From NCBI GenBank assembly GCA_942492025.1, contig CALODJ010000012.1, positions 186,001 to 250,000 of the forward strand: a DNA stretch of 64,000 nucleotides. Reading direction: 5' to 3'. Shown here piece after piece: positions 42,219 through 52,194 of the stretch (the first letter of the stretch is position 1; each line of letters begins with the position of its first letter). The translations under genes and the position numbers were made by a program. The notes under the pieces are model-generated. The model searched no databases. It had not been told where the DNA came from and was given only the letters and a program-made list of their open reading frames with translations. Source of the stretch: JABDQW01 sp942492025. Its GTDB lineage: Bacteria; Pseudomonadota; Gammaproteobacteria; SZUA-229.

Positions 42219-44717
42219 ATGCTTCTGCAACGCTTGGGCTGGACCCTGCATACTCTGCTCAGTCATTATCGCCGTCATCCGTTGCAAACGCTGTTTTTAT
42301 TCGTTGGGCTGATCACAGGTGTCGGTCTGTGGGCGGCAGTCCAGGTGATCAATGCGCATGCCCGTGCCAGCTACACTGAGGCCGATCAGCTACTAGGTGC
42401 GCAGGCCAGTCACTGGGTGCGAGCAGCTGATGACGGTGGCATCGATCCTGCGGTCTATGTCAAGCTCAGGCGCGCCGGTTTCCGGCAACTCTATCCCGTG
42501 CTGGAAGCGCGCCTGACCACAAGTGAACAGCAACCTCTGAGTTTGATCGCCACCGATTTACTGGCGCTACCCGCAGGCTCAGAGGCGGCGTTTGAGGTAA
42601 GCGAGAACTGGACCGAGCTTATTCAACCGCCATTTCAGGCATGGTTCCCGCAAACGCTGGCAGAAAACCTGAATATTCAGGCGGGCGAACGCCTGCTGCT
42701 GGCCTCGGGTGTCAGCATGCCATCAGCTGTGTTACAGACACGACCCCAGCAGGGCCAGCGTGTATTTATGGATATCGGAGCTGCGATGACGCTATTACAG
42801 CGCACGCGCTTCAGCTATCTGGCTGTCGGTGGATTAACGCCAGATCGAGCGAAGGCGTTACGTGAGGCATTGCCGCCCAATTTGCGCCTGGTTGCCAATC
42901 AGCAGAGTCTGGATCTGACCGAGCTGACCCAGAGCTTACACAGCCATCTGACGGCGATGAGCTTGCTGTCTTTTGCTGTGGGGCTTTTTATCGTGTTCAA
43001 CGCTGTGCGTTTTTCGCTCAATGCCCGCAGCACAACGCTTGCGACACTGCAGGAGTTGGGCGTGAGCATGCGTATGCTCAGCGGCGCAATCGTCCTCGAA
43101 ACCTTGCTACTGAGTGTATTCGGTGCGATTCTGGGTGTGGCGCTCGGTTATGTGGTTGCCCAACAATTGTTGCCATCGGTCGCCACCAGCCTGCAAAATT
43201 TGTATGGCGCTGTGCTGGATCATCGCTTGCTGTTACGACCGTACGCACTGCTTGAGGCCTGGGGGATGACGCTCGGAGGTTTGGTGCTCGCCCTCAGTTG
43301 GCCGCTATGGCAGCGTGCGCGCCAGGCCCTGACGGTACAGCGCAGTATGAGTGAAGACTGGCGACAGGACAGTGAGGTTCGGCGCTGGCTGGCCGCTGGT
43401 GCAATCGTTCTGTTGGTTGCGGCGGCAATGTTGTACCCACAGCTGGACAGTGTTGCAACGGGCTTTGTGGTGCTGGCATTGTTTCTGTTCGCGGCTGCCT
43501 GGTTATTGCCCGCCCTGTTGGCACTGGCGCTGTTTGCACTGCAAGCCTGCATTCCGGCACAGGCCTGGCATTGGCGCTGGGCCATGAGTGATGGCTGGGC
43601 GCAGTTACCTGTGCTGCGCACCGCATTGATGGCCCTTTTGCTGGCCCTGACGGCCAATTTTGGCGTTGACACCCTGGTCAATTCTTTTCGAAGCGCATTG
43701 CAGAGCTGGCTTGATCAACGAATTGCTGCCGACATGTACATTCAAAGCGACAAGCTTTCAACGGACACCCTGTTCAACTCTGACCTGATCCGTGATCATC
43801 ATCTACGCAATGGAATGATGTTGCGCTGGCAAAAACGACCTACACGGATTATCGGCCTGGACACACGCGCGCCGGATACGCTGCAACTGCCCATGGCAAA
43901 GTCCGGCGACGACCTCAGTGCCTGGTATCAGGGTGATGTGCGCACGGTGCTGGCCAATGAACAGGTGCATTATCTGGCGGGCATCAACCTGGGCGATCGC
44001 ATTACGCTGCCCACACCGAAAGGCGAGCTTGCCTTCATAGTGGCCGGGTTCTACTACGACTATGGCAACCCCTATTTCCAGTTCTATCTTCCTTACGCGG
44101 TGGTTGAACAACTCTGGCCCACTGCCAGTGTGCAAGGTCTGGCGTTATGGTTACAGATGGATGAAACAGGCACCGCAAATCAAGAATCACGCCGTGCAAT
44201 TCGGCCTCTGATCGAACGGACCTTGATGGCGGCCGGTGCCAAACCCGGTGACTGGCTCTATCGCGACGATATCTTGCAAGTGTCGCTAGAGATTTTTGAA
44301 CGCACGTTTGCTATTACAGCAGCCATGAATACACTCACGCTCAGCGTAGCCGGTATTGCCCTGCTGGCATCACTGCTGGCCATTCATCAGCGACGTCTGC
44401 CCGAATACGCACACTGGCGCGCCATGGGCGTACGCCGGCGTGAGTGGTTGCTGATCATACTCTTACCCTTGATGCTAACCGTGTTCATCACCTGGGCATT
44501 ATCGATGCCGTTGGGTACGCTTCTGGCCTGGATACTGATCAAGGATCTGAATGTGCTTTCATTCGGCTGGACCATGCCGATGTTGTTGCAGTTTTGGCCG
44601 GGCCTGCGGCTGGCTCTGCTCACCTGCTTGGTTGTCACCCTGACGATAATGATCACGCTGTTACAGGTGCGCTACCGATTGCCGTTGGCAATCAAGCAAC
44701 TGGGGGGCGAATTGTGA
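42219..44717 (+). CDS. ABC transporter permease with FtsX domains
   Basis: The 832-residue inner-membrane protein has a signal-like first helix, a periplasmic MacB-type domain, then two FtsX blocks (SFAVGLFIVFNAVRFSLNAR and MNTLTLSVAGIALLASLLAI) each with several helices. It is the duplicated-permease type in which one protein provides both halves. With the ATPase and AttH-like partner it may move a lipid or lipoprotein out of the inner membrane. Its stop overlaps the next start by 1 bp. Confidence 0.93.
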   Translation: MLLQRLGWTLHTLLSHYRRHPLQTLFLFVGLITGVGLWAAVQVINAHARASYTEADQLLGAQASHWVRAADDGGIDPAVYVKLRRAGFRQLYPVLEARLTTSEQQPLSLIATDLLALPAGSEAAFEVSENWTELIQPPFQAWFPQTLAENLNIQAGERLLLASGVSMPSAVLQTRPQQGQRVFMDIGAAMTLLQRTRFSYLAVGGLTPDRAKALREALPPNLRLVANQQSLDLTELTQSLHSHLTAMSLLSFAVGLFIVFNAVRFSLNARSTTLATLQELGVSMRMLSGAIVLETLLLSVFGAILGVALGYVVAQQLLPSVATSLQNLYGAVLDHRLLLRPYALLEAWGMTLGGLVLALSWPLWQRARQALTVQRSMSEDWRQDSEVRRWLAAGAIVLLVAAAMLYPQLDSVATGFVVLALFLFAAAWLLPALLALALFALQACIPAQAWHWRWAMSDGWAQLPVLRTALMALLLALTANFGVDTLVNSFRSALQSWLDQRIAADMYIQSDKLSTDTLFNSDLIRDHHLRNGMMLRWQKRPTRIIGLDTRAPDTLQLPMAKSGDDLSAWYQGDVRTVLANEQVHYLAGINLGDRITLPTPKGELAFIVAGFYYDYGNPYFQFYLPYAVVEQLWPTASVQGLALWLQMDETGTANQESRRAIRPLIERTLMAAGAKPGDWLYRDDILQVSLEIFERTFAITAAMNTLTLSVAGIALLASLLAIHQRRLPEYAHWRAMGVRRREWLLIILLPLMLTVFITWALSMPLGTLLAWILIKDLNVLSFGWTMPMLLQFWPGLRLALLTCLVVTLTIMITLLQVRYRLPLAIKQLGGEL

Positions 44718-45826
44718 TGCGTGGGCTGTTGTCTATCCTGTTACTGATGCTCGTCACTGCAGCTTGGGCTGACGATGTCTATCAGATACTACGTCAGGGT
44801 AGTGAGGGTTTTGCCGAAGCCTTACCGGGAAAGACACTGGAATTTCCCCGTGATCATTTACCTCATCCTGAATACCGTATTGAATGGTGGTATCTGACCG
44901 CTAACCTCAGCGACAGTAGCGGACGTGACTGGGGCCTGCACTGGACACTTTTTCGCCAGGCGCTGAATGCTGATGGTAATCCTCAGGGTTGGAATAGCAA
45001 CCAGGTGTGGATGGCGCACGCAGCACTCAGCACGCCAGATGGCCATGTCTACGAGCAACGCTTCGCCCGCGGTGGAATCGCTCAGGCCGGTGTCGAGCTG
45101 AACAATGGCCGATTTGAGGCCTGGCTCGATGACTGGCTGTTGCAAGGTGATGGCCCGGAGCCTTTGCCCGGTGTTCTGAGCATCCAGTTGCGGGACATCA
45201 GTGCGCAATTCCATCTCCGCGTGGAGACGCCCTGGGTGTTGCATGGGGACCAGGGTTACAGTCAGAAATCGGCTCAGGGCCAGGCCAGTTATTATTACAG
45301 TCAGCCCCATATACAGGTAGATGGCCTGATCGAACAACCGGGTCAGAGCATTGCGATCAGCGGATTGGGCTGGCTCGACCGTGAATGGAGCTCCCAACCA
45401 CTGGCTGACAATCAACCTGGCTGGGACTGGTTTTCCCTGCACCTGAATGATGGCAGTGCACTGATGGTCTACCGTCTGCGCCACACCGATCCAGATAAGC
45501 GGACGCTTGAAGGTGAGGGCGGCAACAACGACTGGTTGAGCGGAACCTGGATCAGCCCGGACGGCGAAGCCGAGGCATTATCCGCTGAAGATATTCGCTT
45601 GCGACCACTCGAGTACCGCCCGGTTTTGCGAAAACAACAGGAACCAGTGCAATTGCCGCTGGTCTGGTCGCTCGCCCTACCCGTTAAGGGGCCGGCCTAT
45701 CAGTGGCTGATTCGCGCACCGGATCCGAACCACTGGCTGTCAACGGCTTACCCTTACTGGGAAGGGCCCATCGTCGCCGATGGCGACAACCCGGGGGTCG
45801 GTTTTCTTGAGATGACGGGCTACTAA
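44717..45826 (+). CDS. AttH/carotenoid-1,2-hydratase-like exported lipocalin protein
   Basis: The 369-residue protein has a signal peptide (MRGLLSILLLMLVTAAWADD) and two lipocalin-like domains with the AttH/CrtC motifs RIEWWYLTANLSD, GLHWTLFRQ, LGWLDREWSS and WDWFSLHLND. It is usually coded next to ABC permease genes of this type and is probably periplasmic. The start is ATG 44717, overlapping the permease stop; a longer frame upstream is the shadow of the permease. Confidence 0.93.
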   Translation: MRGLLSILLLMLVTAAWADDVYQILRQGSEGFAEALPGKTLEFPRDHLPHPEYRIEWWYLTANLSDSSGRDWGLHWTLFRQALNADGNPQGWNSNQVWMAHAALSTPDGHVYEQRFARGGIAQAGVELNNGRFEAWLDDWLLQGDGPEPLPGVLSIQLRDISAQFHLRVETPWVLHGDQGYSQKSAQGQASYYYSQPHIQVDGLIEQPGQSIAISGLGWLDREWSSQPLADNQPGWDWFSLHLNDGSALMVYRLRHTDPDKRTLEGEGGNNDWLSGTWISPDGEAEALSAEDIRLRPLEYRPVLRKQQEPVQLPLVWSLALPVKGPAYQWLIRAPDPNHWLSTAYPYWEGPIVADGDNPGVGFLEMTGY

Positions 45827-46065
45827 CCCGCATTTCTCACCAGGCGGCGCAGCAAACTGATATGGCATTGGCTATATGAAGTAAAGCCAGGATGACCCAA
45901 AATACAGTGTGTTATTCAAGCCTGCCTATCACGGTTCAGGCTGGTCTTCGTGTCCGTAAGCTTGCTCTTCACTCAAACCGTAGCTATTGCTACGCTTTTC
46001 GCTCCAGAGCGGCGCTTACGAATACGAATCCTGCGCCTGCTCCCGTGATCCTGGTGAGAAATTCA
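45827..46065. repeat. CCCGCATTTCTCACC element with 13-bp terminal inverted repeats
   Basis: ATTTCTCACCAGG at the left end (45832) and CCTGGTGAGAAAT at the right (46050) are exact inverted repeats, about 230 bp apart, and the left end starts with CCCGC as in the short family members. No transposase frame is present inside. It follows the AttH-like gene without a gap. This is the only full-length copy seen; the rest of the gap to 46469 holds a hairpin and no gene. Confidence 0.6.
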
Positions 46066-46093
46066 GATCGTTATGCGAGCCAATATCTTCTCC

Positions 46094-46125
46094 ATAAAAA
46101 AACGGACCACAGGATGGTCCGTTAA
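46094..46125 (-). terminator. Possible terminator for the minus-strand pair
   Basis: AACGGACCA and TGGTCCGTT enclose a five-base loop, followed on the minus strand by a T-run of eight. It lies 340 bp past the cytochrome stop, so the link is uncertain. It may instead be a stray terminator from a lost gene. Confidence 0.5.
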
Positions 46126-46469
46126 ATTCCTTCCCTCCAAGGGAAGGGGGGGAGGCTATTTCGGTTCTGCAAAAATCTGTGTTTTTCGCGGTATCTCTTC
46201 TGCCCTCGAGTATCTGCGTGTTTGCTGGATTGACGGATTGCTATTGCGATGAGCGAAGTAAGTCTGAGTAAAAGCGACCAGTCAGTAGATATATATGGGA
46301 ATTGTATCCCATATATTTATGATGTCCAGCAGTCTTTCTACTTCAATGGTCCTTAGAAATATTTAACGGTATCGGGTAACAATGCAGGCGTTGTCATACT
46401 GTGGTCTTACAGCTTTACTATAACTAATTGATTTATAATTGTATTTAGCCGTTCTTTTCAATTTTTGGG

Positions 46470-46841
46470 CTAATTATCATGTGCACCTTGATTGACCCAT
46501 TCACTGAGCAGCTTGAGTTCATGCTCGGTAAGAACGTCGCCTTCCTGATGAGGCATGCTTTGAGATTTACCGGCACGACCTTCCACGAGCATGTTTAAAA
46601 TGCTGCGACGGCTGTCACCGACAATAATTACCGGTCCATAGACGGTACCCTGCATTAAGGCATCGTAACTGCCCAGTTCTAATCCTGTGGCTCTGTAACC
46701 GCTGCCATCGGGCGCCGTATGGCATTGGACGCACCGACTTTGCAGGATTGGGGCTACATCATTCCGATAACTGACCTGCTGTGTTGCACAGCTGATCAGC
46801 AGAAAAAGGATTGAAATAATGAAGCATGCATTACGGTTCAT
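46470..46841 (-). CDS. Single-heme c-type cytochrome lipoprotein
   Basis: The 123-residue product begins MNRNACFIISILFLLISCAT at ATG 46841, a lipoprotein signal with a Cys lipobox (LISC). It has one heme site CVQCH and a distal Met region (MPHQEGDVL), like planctomycete-type cytochrome c domains. It is periplasmic or membrane-attached. Its start overlaps the end of the SRPBCC gene by 11 bp, showing co-transcription. The partner is unknown. Confidence 0.85.
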   Translation of the reverse strand: MNRNACFIISILFLLISCATQQVSYRNDVAPILQSRCVQCHTAPDGSGYRATGLELGSYDALMQGTVYGPVIIVGDSRRSILNMLVEGRAGKSQSMPHQEGDVLTEHELKLLSEWVNQGAHDN

Positions 46842-47514
46842 TTTGAGCCTGCGTTGAGTTTTTCTCGCAAGGTGGCCTTGCCTCAGCATCATCGACTCGT
46901 GCAACGGTGAAATCTTCAGTCCAGTCTCTTCTGGCATTGATGCTGGCAATTCTCTCGAGGCGTTCGAAAGTGGCAATGAATTCTTTCTTCAGGCTGTTGC
47001 CGATGACCGGAATACCCACGACTGGCGGGATATAAAAATCCGGTTCCAGGGTGGCTTCGTAAACCAGTTTGCTCCTGTCGTCCATGGGTGTGATCCTCCA
47101 GGTAGCCTGACCGGATCGGAATTCACTTAATTCGGGAACGATGTCTGCCTGTAAATCGCCGGATGCGAGGGTGCGAACGGCATCGACTCGTTCAACTTCT
47201 CTGCAAAATACCGATGCACAGGCGAGCACCTTGGTTCTGATCTGAGTGTCACCTGTTCGTCTCGATGGGAGAATCTCACTTTCGATGATGGAGGAACTCA
47301 GGCGATAGATATGCGTATAATCAGTCAACACCTCTCGGATGTATTCGGCGGGCGCATCGAATATGGCGGTAACCCGTATCTGAAATATGCCGTTTTCTTC
47401 CGTAACATCGGCACGATTTATTTCATAGGCGGCTGCAAGGGATGGTTGAAAAAATGCCAGATAGATACACGCGAAGATGAATTTAGCTTTGCTGATGAGT
47501 CTGAACCACTGCAT
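46831..47514 (-). CDS. Exported SRPBCC/START-like protein
   Basis: The protein of about 227 residues has a signal peptide (MQWFRLISKAKFIFACIYLA) and a polyketide-cyclase-like lipid-binding domain (FDAPAEYIREVLTDYTHIYR, then SGQATWRITPMDDRSKLVYE). GTG 47532 would add six residues. Two cysteines lie in SVFCREV and CASVF. The next gene is a cytochrome lipoprotein, so both act in the periplasm. The function is unknown. Confidence 0.75.
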   Translation of the reverse strand: MQWFRLISKAKFIFACIYLAFFQPSLAAAYEINRADVTEENGIFQIRVTAIFDAPAEYIREVLTDYTHIYRLSSSIIESEILPSRRTGDTQIRTKVLACASVFCREVERVDAVRTLASGDLQADIVPELSEFRSGQATWRITPMDDRSKLVYEATLEPDFYIPPVVGIPVIGNSLKKEFIATFERLERIASINARRDWTEDFTVARVDDAEARPPCEKNSTQAQNEP

Positions 47515-47896
47515 CCGTCTTGACCAGAACACGCCCCTTACCCCTCCGTGTGAGACACGGCTTCATGTAGTCTGACAGTGCGGTCGATGATTATTATTGC
47601 TGCTGAATCGGCCTACCTAAATTTACATACCTTTACATTATAAGGATCCAGCATCCAGTTACAACTGAATAGTCGAGGTTTGCTCATCGATAAATGACCA
47701 TCCATGGCACAGGCAGGCACGCTAGTGCGACATGCGGGTTAAATCATAATGATATGTTTGCTCTAATATACGCTATTATGATTATCGGGTGCCACTCATC
47801 AGGTGTTTCGGATGAGCTGATAGTGACGTTTGGTACAAAGAATTACAGACTTCTTAGAATAATAATAAAAATAGATTTCTATATCAGGCAGAGAAC
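47515..47896. other. AT-rich gap before the 243-aa gene
   Basis: About 380 bp hold only a small hairpin (CCGTGTGAGACACGG at 47546) and A/T-rich leader. Base use shifts to lower G+C here and stays lower into the Lap locus. No RNA gene or protein frame is convincing. Confidence 0.4.
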
Positions 47897-48628
47897 ATGA
47901 TGGAAATTAGCGATAAAGAGAAAACCTTATTGATTGATCTGTTTAACGATTGCCATACACGGCAACAATGGGTCAGTGCAGAGGCGTTTTCTGCAGAGCA
48001 TGCTGATGAGATTGAAATTATCGAAAGTCTAAAAAGAAAAAATCTGATCAGCTGGGACACAGTAACAGATACTTATCATGCGAAATTTCGCGTATTTCTA
48101 TTAGTCGAGGACAAATTGCTGAATGAAACCTTGTACGTCATCGAGAGAGCGTTTAATAATTTGAGAGATTTATATATTGAGGACTCAGGGAGGGGAATCA
48201 GGATTGATGATTTATGCAAGAAAATGCATCAGCCAAGAGCGCAAGTGATAGAGGCTTTGTTATATTTGAAAGAAATAACCCCCTTTAGTATCAGTCCTGA
48301 TCTGGACTCGGCAGATGCTGTGGTTATTCCCACGCATGTATTTATGAAATATGTAGCATTTAACGCGATTATCGATGAGCAGCTGGGTTATCTGGACACT
48401 AACGTAGACTTGCCGGAGGAAACAAAAAGGCTGCGTTCAAATCAAAAAGCCAAGTTGTTGAGCCAGGCAGTCGCTAAGACGTTGTGGGATATTTATCCGG
48501 ATATGACTATCCAAGACATGTGCGAACATCACTCAATTCAGCAGTATGGAGGTGCAAAGGCTTACGACAAGGAAAAAACGGTGAGCAGATGGCTGGCTGA
48601 GGTTGCACCTGAGCACATCAAGAAATAA
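47897..48628 (+). CDS. Hypothetical 243-aa protein
   Basis: The protein (MMEISDKEKTLLIDLFNDCH) is A/T-rich in codons and opens with a winged-helix-like block (KKMHQPRAQVIEALLYLKEI) in its middle. It ends with a segment TIQDMCEHHSIQQYGGAKAY that recalls helix-turn-helix DNA-binding modules. No transport or enzyme motif is present. It may be a DNA-binding protein of a mobile region; the family is not recognised. Confidence 0.6.
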   Translation: MMEISDKEKTLLIDLFNDCHTRQQWVSAEAFSAEHADEIEIIESLKRKNLISWDTVTDTYHAKFRVFLLVEDKLLNETLYVIERAFNNLRDLYIEDSGRGIRIDDLCKKMHQPRAQVIEALLYLKEITPFSISPDLDSADAVVIPTHVFMKYVAFNAIIDEQLGYLDTNVDLPEETKRLRSNQKAKLLSQAVAKTLWDIYPDMTIQDMCEHHSIQQYGGAKAYDKEKTVSRWLAEVAPEHIKK

Positions 48629-49226
48629 CCTGGATTTTACTGAAAAACAATATTAATCAATTAGTTATAAGAATTTAGCCTGGCCCACATGCTGCTTGCG
48701 GTTGAATGTCAATCCTATTTGCTAACAACCAAGGCCTCATTCAATGTCTCTGAATCACGGCAATATCCCGTTTTGAAGTCGCAAATGTTCGCGTAAACGC
48801 GAATCACGTAGAACCGCTGCGCATACATTGATGGACCACAGGAGACGACCATCCGCGATAGTAACCACGCTGGACGGTGCGCTGACTGCCGCTTGGCCAA
48901 GGTTATCGCATGATGATGAAATCTCGGTAGCTGTATTTCTCCAATCCAGGTCAAAAGCTCGCTGTATAGTGTTCCTGCAGCATTCCGTCGCTGACGCGAT
49001 AAGTACCGGGTAAAGCCTGGCACGCAATCAAATCGTCAACTCAACATTCATGCCTGATCAAATTTTGATCACTTTGCATAAGCGTCTTGTCAACTCAAGC
49101 TACCTGAGATTCATCGTGGAACTGCTTGTTTTAATGTAAAAGCATCATCGTCTTCTATACTCTTATTGATTCCGGACAGAGAAAAACAATAAGCCTGAAG
49201 GTACACGAACAAGGCAATCCGAACAT
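48629..49226. other. Gene-poor gap upstream of the Lap locus, possible decayed gene
   Basis: About 600 bp. Short overlapping frames between 48715 and 49027 on the minus strand in two registers (e.g. NTIQRAFDLDWRNTATEISS) look like a frameshifted remnant, but no transposase or other family is sure. The last 200 bp are A/T-rich and should hold the promoter of the Lap-locus transcript. Confidence 0.35.
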
Positions 49227-51386
49227 ATGAATTCAACCAGCCCACAGCAAGCCGCGATCAGCAGGAGCCTTATCCTTGTGCTTGCAATTGTTATGTTTCC
49301 GTTGTCATCAAACGCAACTGAGTTAAACGATATTGTTGCAGATGCGATACAGGCACATCCGGAGATACTTGAACAGGTGCATGTTTTCAGGCAGGCGGAT
49401 CGTGATCGCGATATCGCCGCGAGTGGCTGGCGCCCCAGTGTAGATCTTCAGGCATCGGCAGGTAAGTATGAAACAGAGTCACCCTTCACACAGAATATTT
49501 TACGGGAATATAACAGCAATCGTGCTGAATTATCTGTCACTCAAAATCTGTTTAACGGCTTTGACACCCGATATCAGCAGGCTCAAACCGAGGCACGTCT
49601 TAGATCGTCACTGTTCGAAATATTTGATACTGCTGATAACATTGCGCTCGATGCGGTGCAGGCTTATGTAGACGTACTCAGGCAACAAAAACTGGTTGAG
49701 CTGGCAGATAAAAACGTCAGTAACCACGAGCGCATCCTGTCCCAGATACGCGAAAGGAGTGAATCAGGTGTTGGGCGTCGTTCTGAACTGCAGCAAACCG
49801 AGGGTCGCGTGGCCCGCGCTCATGCCAGTCTGATTGCGCAACAGAATAATTTACAGGATGCAGAGTCGCGTTTACATGAAGTACTGGGTCGATACGTCAT
49901 CGTATCCAAATTACAGAATCCCGAACTGCCCGAACACCCAGGCCAGTCACTTGATGAACTGATCGACATCGCACTGGAGAAGCATCCTGCAATCAAGGTG
50001 GCCAGCTACAATGTGAAAGCTTCCATGGCTGATTCCAGTCGTGCCAGGAGTAATAATTATCCCAAGCTCGATCTTCAGCTGGCTAAAGAGGTGGGTAGTG
50101 ACATCAGTGGTTTGGAAGGTAATCTGGATGAACTTCGTTTGGTGTTGAATCTTAGTTACAACCTCTATCGTGGCGGTGCCGACCGTGCTACCCAACGCAA
50201 AACAATCAGTGCTGTTCACCAGAATCAGGAATTTGCCAGGAAGGTTCAGCGTCAGGTTATAAATACCTTACGCCTTGCATGGGCAGCTGATCAGTCGCTG
50301 ACACGACAAATGGATTTTCTCGAAGCCCATATCGAGAAGTCGCGTGAAACCGTGGAATCTTATGGTGAAGAGTTTTTTATTGGCCAGCGCGATCTGATAG
50401 ACCTTCTTAACGCAGAAAATGAGCTTAACACTGCACAGAACCAGCATGCCAATGCGTACTTCGATGCTATGGCAGCGCGCTACCGGATACTGGAAGGTGT
50501 TGGCAACTTATTCCCTGCATTAAATCTGGATGTATCAGTTGGAGAGGATGATCTGTTGATCTCTAAAATACAGGCACAGGGTATCGACACTTTGCCGCTT
50601 GATCCCGACCGTGATAAGGATAAGGAGATGGATAAATCCGATCATTGTGATAACACAAAGAAGAATAATCCTGTCAACCAATTTGGTTGTGAGAATGAGA
50701 CGGCAATGAATTTTGGGTATAACCAGGAAAACCTGGCCCCTGTGGTAGGTGATGACCAGTTAAATCTGGAAATGAATAGCGTGCTGCTGATTTCTCAAAG
50801 CATGTTATTGGAAAATGATACTGACGCAGATAATGACCTTTTGCGGCTGGTTGACTTTACGCAGCCCGGTCACGGAGCGCTGGCATTCGATGACAGGAAG
50901 AACCTGGTTTACCGCCCGGAAGATGGCTTTGTAGGCACAGATAGCTTCACCTATTCGATCACGGATGGTCACGGTGCAGTAGCAACGGCGAAAGTAAAAA
51001 TCGTGGTTACGACTAGCCCGGACATTAAATTGACCAAGACTCAGTACGTCAACTTCTTATCTGGGAAAACAACATTGACTAGCGGTTCGCAGGCAAAGAT
51101 ACAGAAAATCATCAGCAGAATCAGCGATATGGACTACGCTGAAATAGAGATATTTGCATACACGGATGATGTTGGATCTGATGACTACAATTTGGAACTA
51201 TCGAAACGGCGCGCATCATCAATGCGTGAATTGCTGATATCTCATGGGCTGGACAAGAATTCAATCAAGGCATTTGGGATGGGAGAGAAAAATCCGATAG
51301 CAGACAATGCGACAGCGGAGGGCAAGGCAATCAATCGTCGGGGTGAGCTACGCGTTAAATTCGGGTCCAGGTATGCCGACAAATAA
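49227..51386 (+). CDS. TolC-family outer-membrane protein fused to cadherin-like and OmpA domains
   Basis: The 719-residue protein has a signal peptide (residues 1-30), a complete TolC/AggA repeat pair (about 31-445), a calcium-type linker (DPDRDKDKEMDKSDHCDNTK, about 459-490), a cadherin/Big-like domain (503-596: LLENDTDADNDLLRLVDFTQ, TDSFTYSITDGHG) and an OmpA C-terminal peptidoglycan-binding domain (605-719: AYTDDVGSDDYNLELSKRRA). TolC makes the outer-membrane channel of the type I secretion system for the adhesin. The OmpA tail should tie it to peptidoglycan. The cadherin-like domain resembles the repeats of the adhesin itself. It heads the locus. Confidence 0.93.
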   Translation: MNSTSPQQAAISRSLILVLAIVMFPLSSNATELNDIVADAIQAHPEILEQVHVFRQADRDRDIAASGWRPSVDLQASAGKYETESPFTQNILREYNSNRAELSVTQNLFNGFDTRYQQAQTEARLRSSLFEIFDTADNIALDAVQAYVDVLRQQKLVELADKNVSNHERILSQIRERSESGVGRRSELQQTEGRVARAHASLIAQQNNLQDAESRLHEVLGRYVIVSKLQNPELPEHPGQSLDELIDIALEKHPAIKVASYNVKASMADSSRARSNNYPKLDLQLAKEVGSDISGLEGNLDELRLVLNLSYNLYRGGADRATQRKTISAVHQNQEFARKVQRQVINTLRLAWAADQSLTRQMDFLEAHIEKSRETVESYGEEFFIGQRDLIDLLNAENELNTAQNQHANAYFDAMAARYRILEGVGNLFPALNLDVSVGEDDLLISKIQAQGIDTLPLDPDRDKDKEMDKSDHCDNTKKNNPVNQFGCENETAMNFGYNQENLAPVVGDDQLNLEMNSVLLISQSMLLENDTDADNDLLRLVDFTQPGHGALAFDDRKNLVYRPEDGFVGTDSFTYSITDGHGAVATAKVKIVVTTSPDIKLTKTQYVNFLSGKTTLTSGSQAKIQKIISRISDMDYAEIEIFAYTDDVGSDDYNLELSKRRASSMRELLISHGLDKNSIKAFGMGEKNPIADNATAEGKAINRRGELRVKFGSRYADK

Positions 51387-51486
51387 CGTGATTGACTAAA
51401 GACAGTAAAAAATAGCGGCAGGGACATGTTGCCGGGCAACAGCGTAATAAAGTTCCGAATCACTGACACGGTATTTATGAGAAGTA

Positions 51487-52194
51487 ATGCTAGTACCTTC
51501 AAGTAATATCGGTGCCGCTGATTCGAAAAACACTCGCAAAAATAAAGTGTTCCTGAGCTGGGTGATATGCATGCTGATTTCGTGTGTTCCGAGACAGCAT
51601 CATGCGCAAACGTTTGCAGATAGTGAGATGTTAAAGCGATTATCACAGCAATATAGTATTCAGGCGAGTCGACGTGGTGAAGCCCTGAACAGGTTACTTG
51701 AGCAACTTGCAGACAAGGATGTCAGCCAGAAGTTGACTGAAGTAAATCGGTTTTTCAACCAGTTCGTATATATGGACGATAAGAAATTGTGGGGACAGCA
51801 AGATTATTGGGCTACTCCGGAGGAGTTTATCGGTAGTAATGGCGGTGATTGCGAAGATTATGTGATTGCTAAATATTATGTTCTGCGTTCTCTGGGTGTG
51901 GCAGATGAGAATCTGTATCTTACATATGTAAAAGCGATCAGCGAGAATCGGGCTCATATGGTGCTGAGTTATTTTGAAACGCCAAAAAGTACGCCGCTTA
52001 TTCTTGACAACTATAATCCACGTATTCTACCGGCTGATAAGCGCCGCGACTTATTGCCGGTTTACAGTTTTAACGCGAAGTCCCTGTTTCTGACCAATGC
52101 GTCGGCAGGTCTGGGGCAATCATTGCCAACAGATAAGATTAAAAATAATAAATGGCAAAATCTACTCAATAAAATTAATGGGTCAAAACCATGA
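51487..52194 (+). CDS. lapG: LapG-type periplasmic cysteine protease
   Basis: The 235-residue transglutaminase-like protease has the triad Cys122 (NGGDCEDYVIAKY), His157 (ENRAHMVLSYF) and Asp174 (ILDNYNPR), as in Pseudomonas LapG, and a signal peptide (SWVICMLISCVPRQHHAQ). LapG cuts the adhesin at the TAAG site to release it from the surface, unless bound by LapD. The calcium-binding acidic region (FVYMDDKKLWGQQDYWATPE) is kept. It overlaps lapD by 4 bp. Confidence 0.94.
   Translation: MLVPSSNIGAADSKNTRKNKVFLSWVICMLISCVPRQHHAQTFADSEMLKRLSQQYSIQASRRGEALNRLLEQLADKDVSQKLTEVNRFFNQFVYMDDKKLWGQQDYWATPEEFIGSNGGDCEDYVIAKYYVLRSLGVADENLYLTYVKAISENRAHMVLSYFETPKSTPLILDNYNPRILPADKRRDLLPVYSFNAKSLFLTNASAGLGQSLPTDKIKNNKWQNLLNKINGSKP

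Noticed and set aside
44444..44716. N-terminal 91 codons upstream of the AttH-like protein
   Set aside because: They overlap the permease gene in another frame; the signal peptide starts at ATG 44717.
45892..46125. 77-codon plus-strand frame after the AttH-like gene
   Set aside because: It lies within the inverted-repeat element and its hairpin; no family resemblance or ribosome site.
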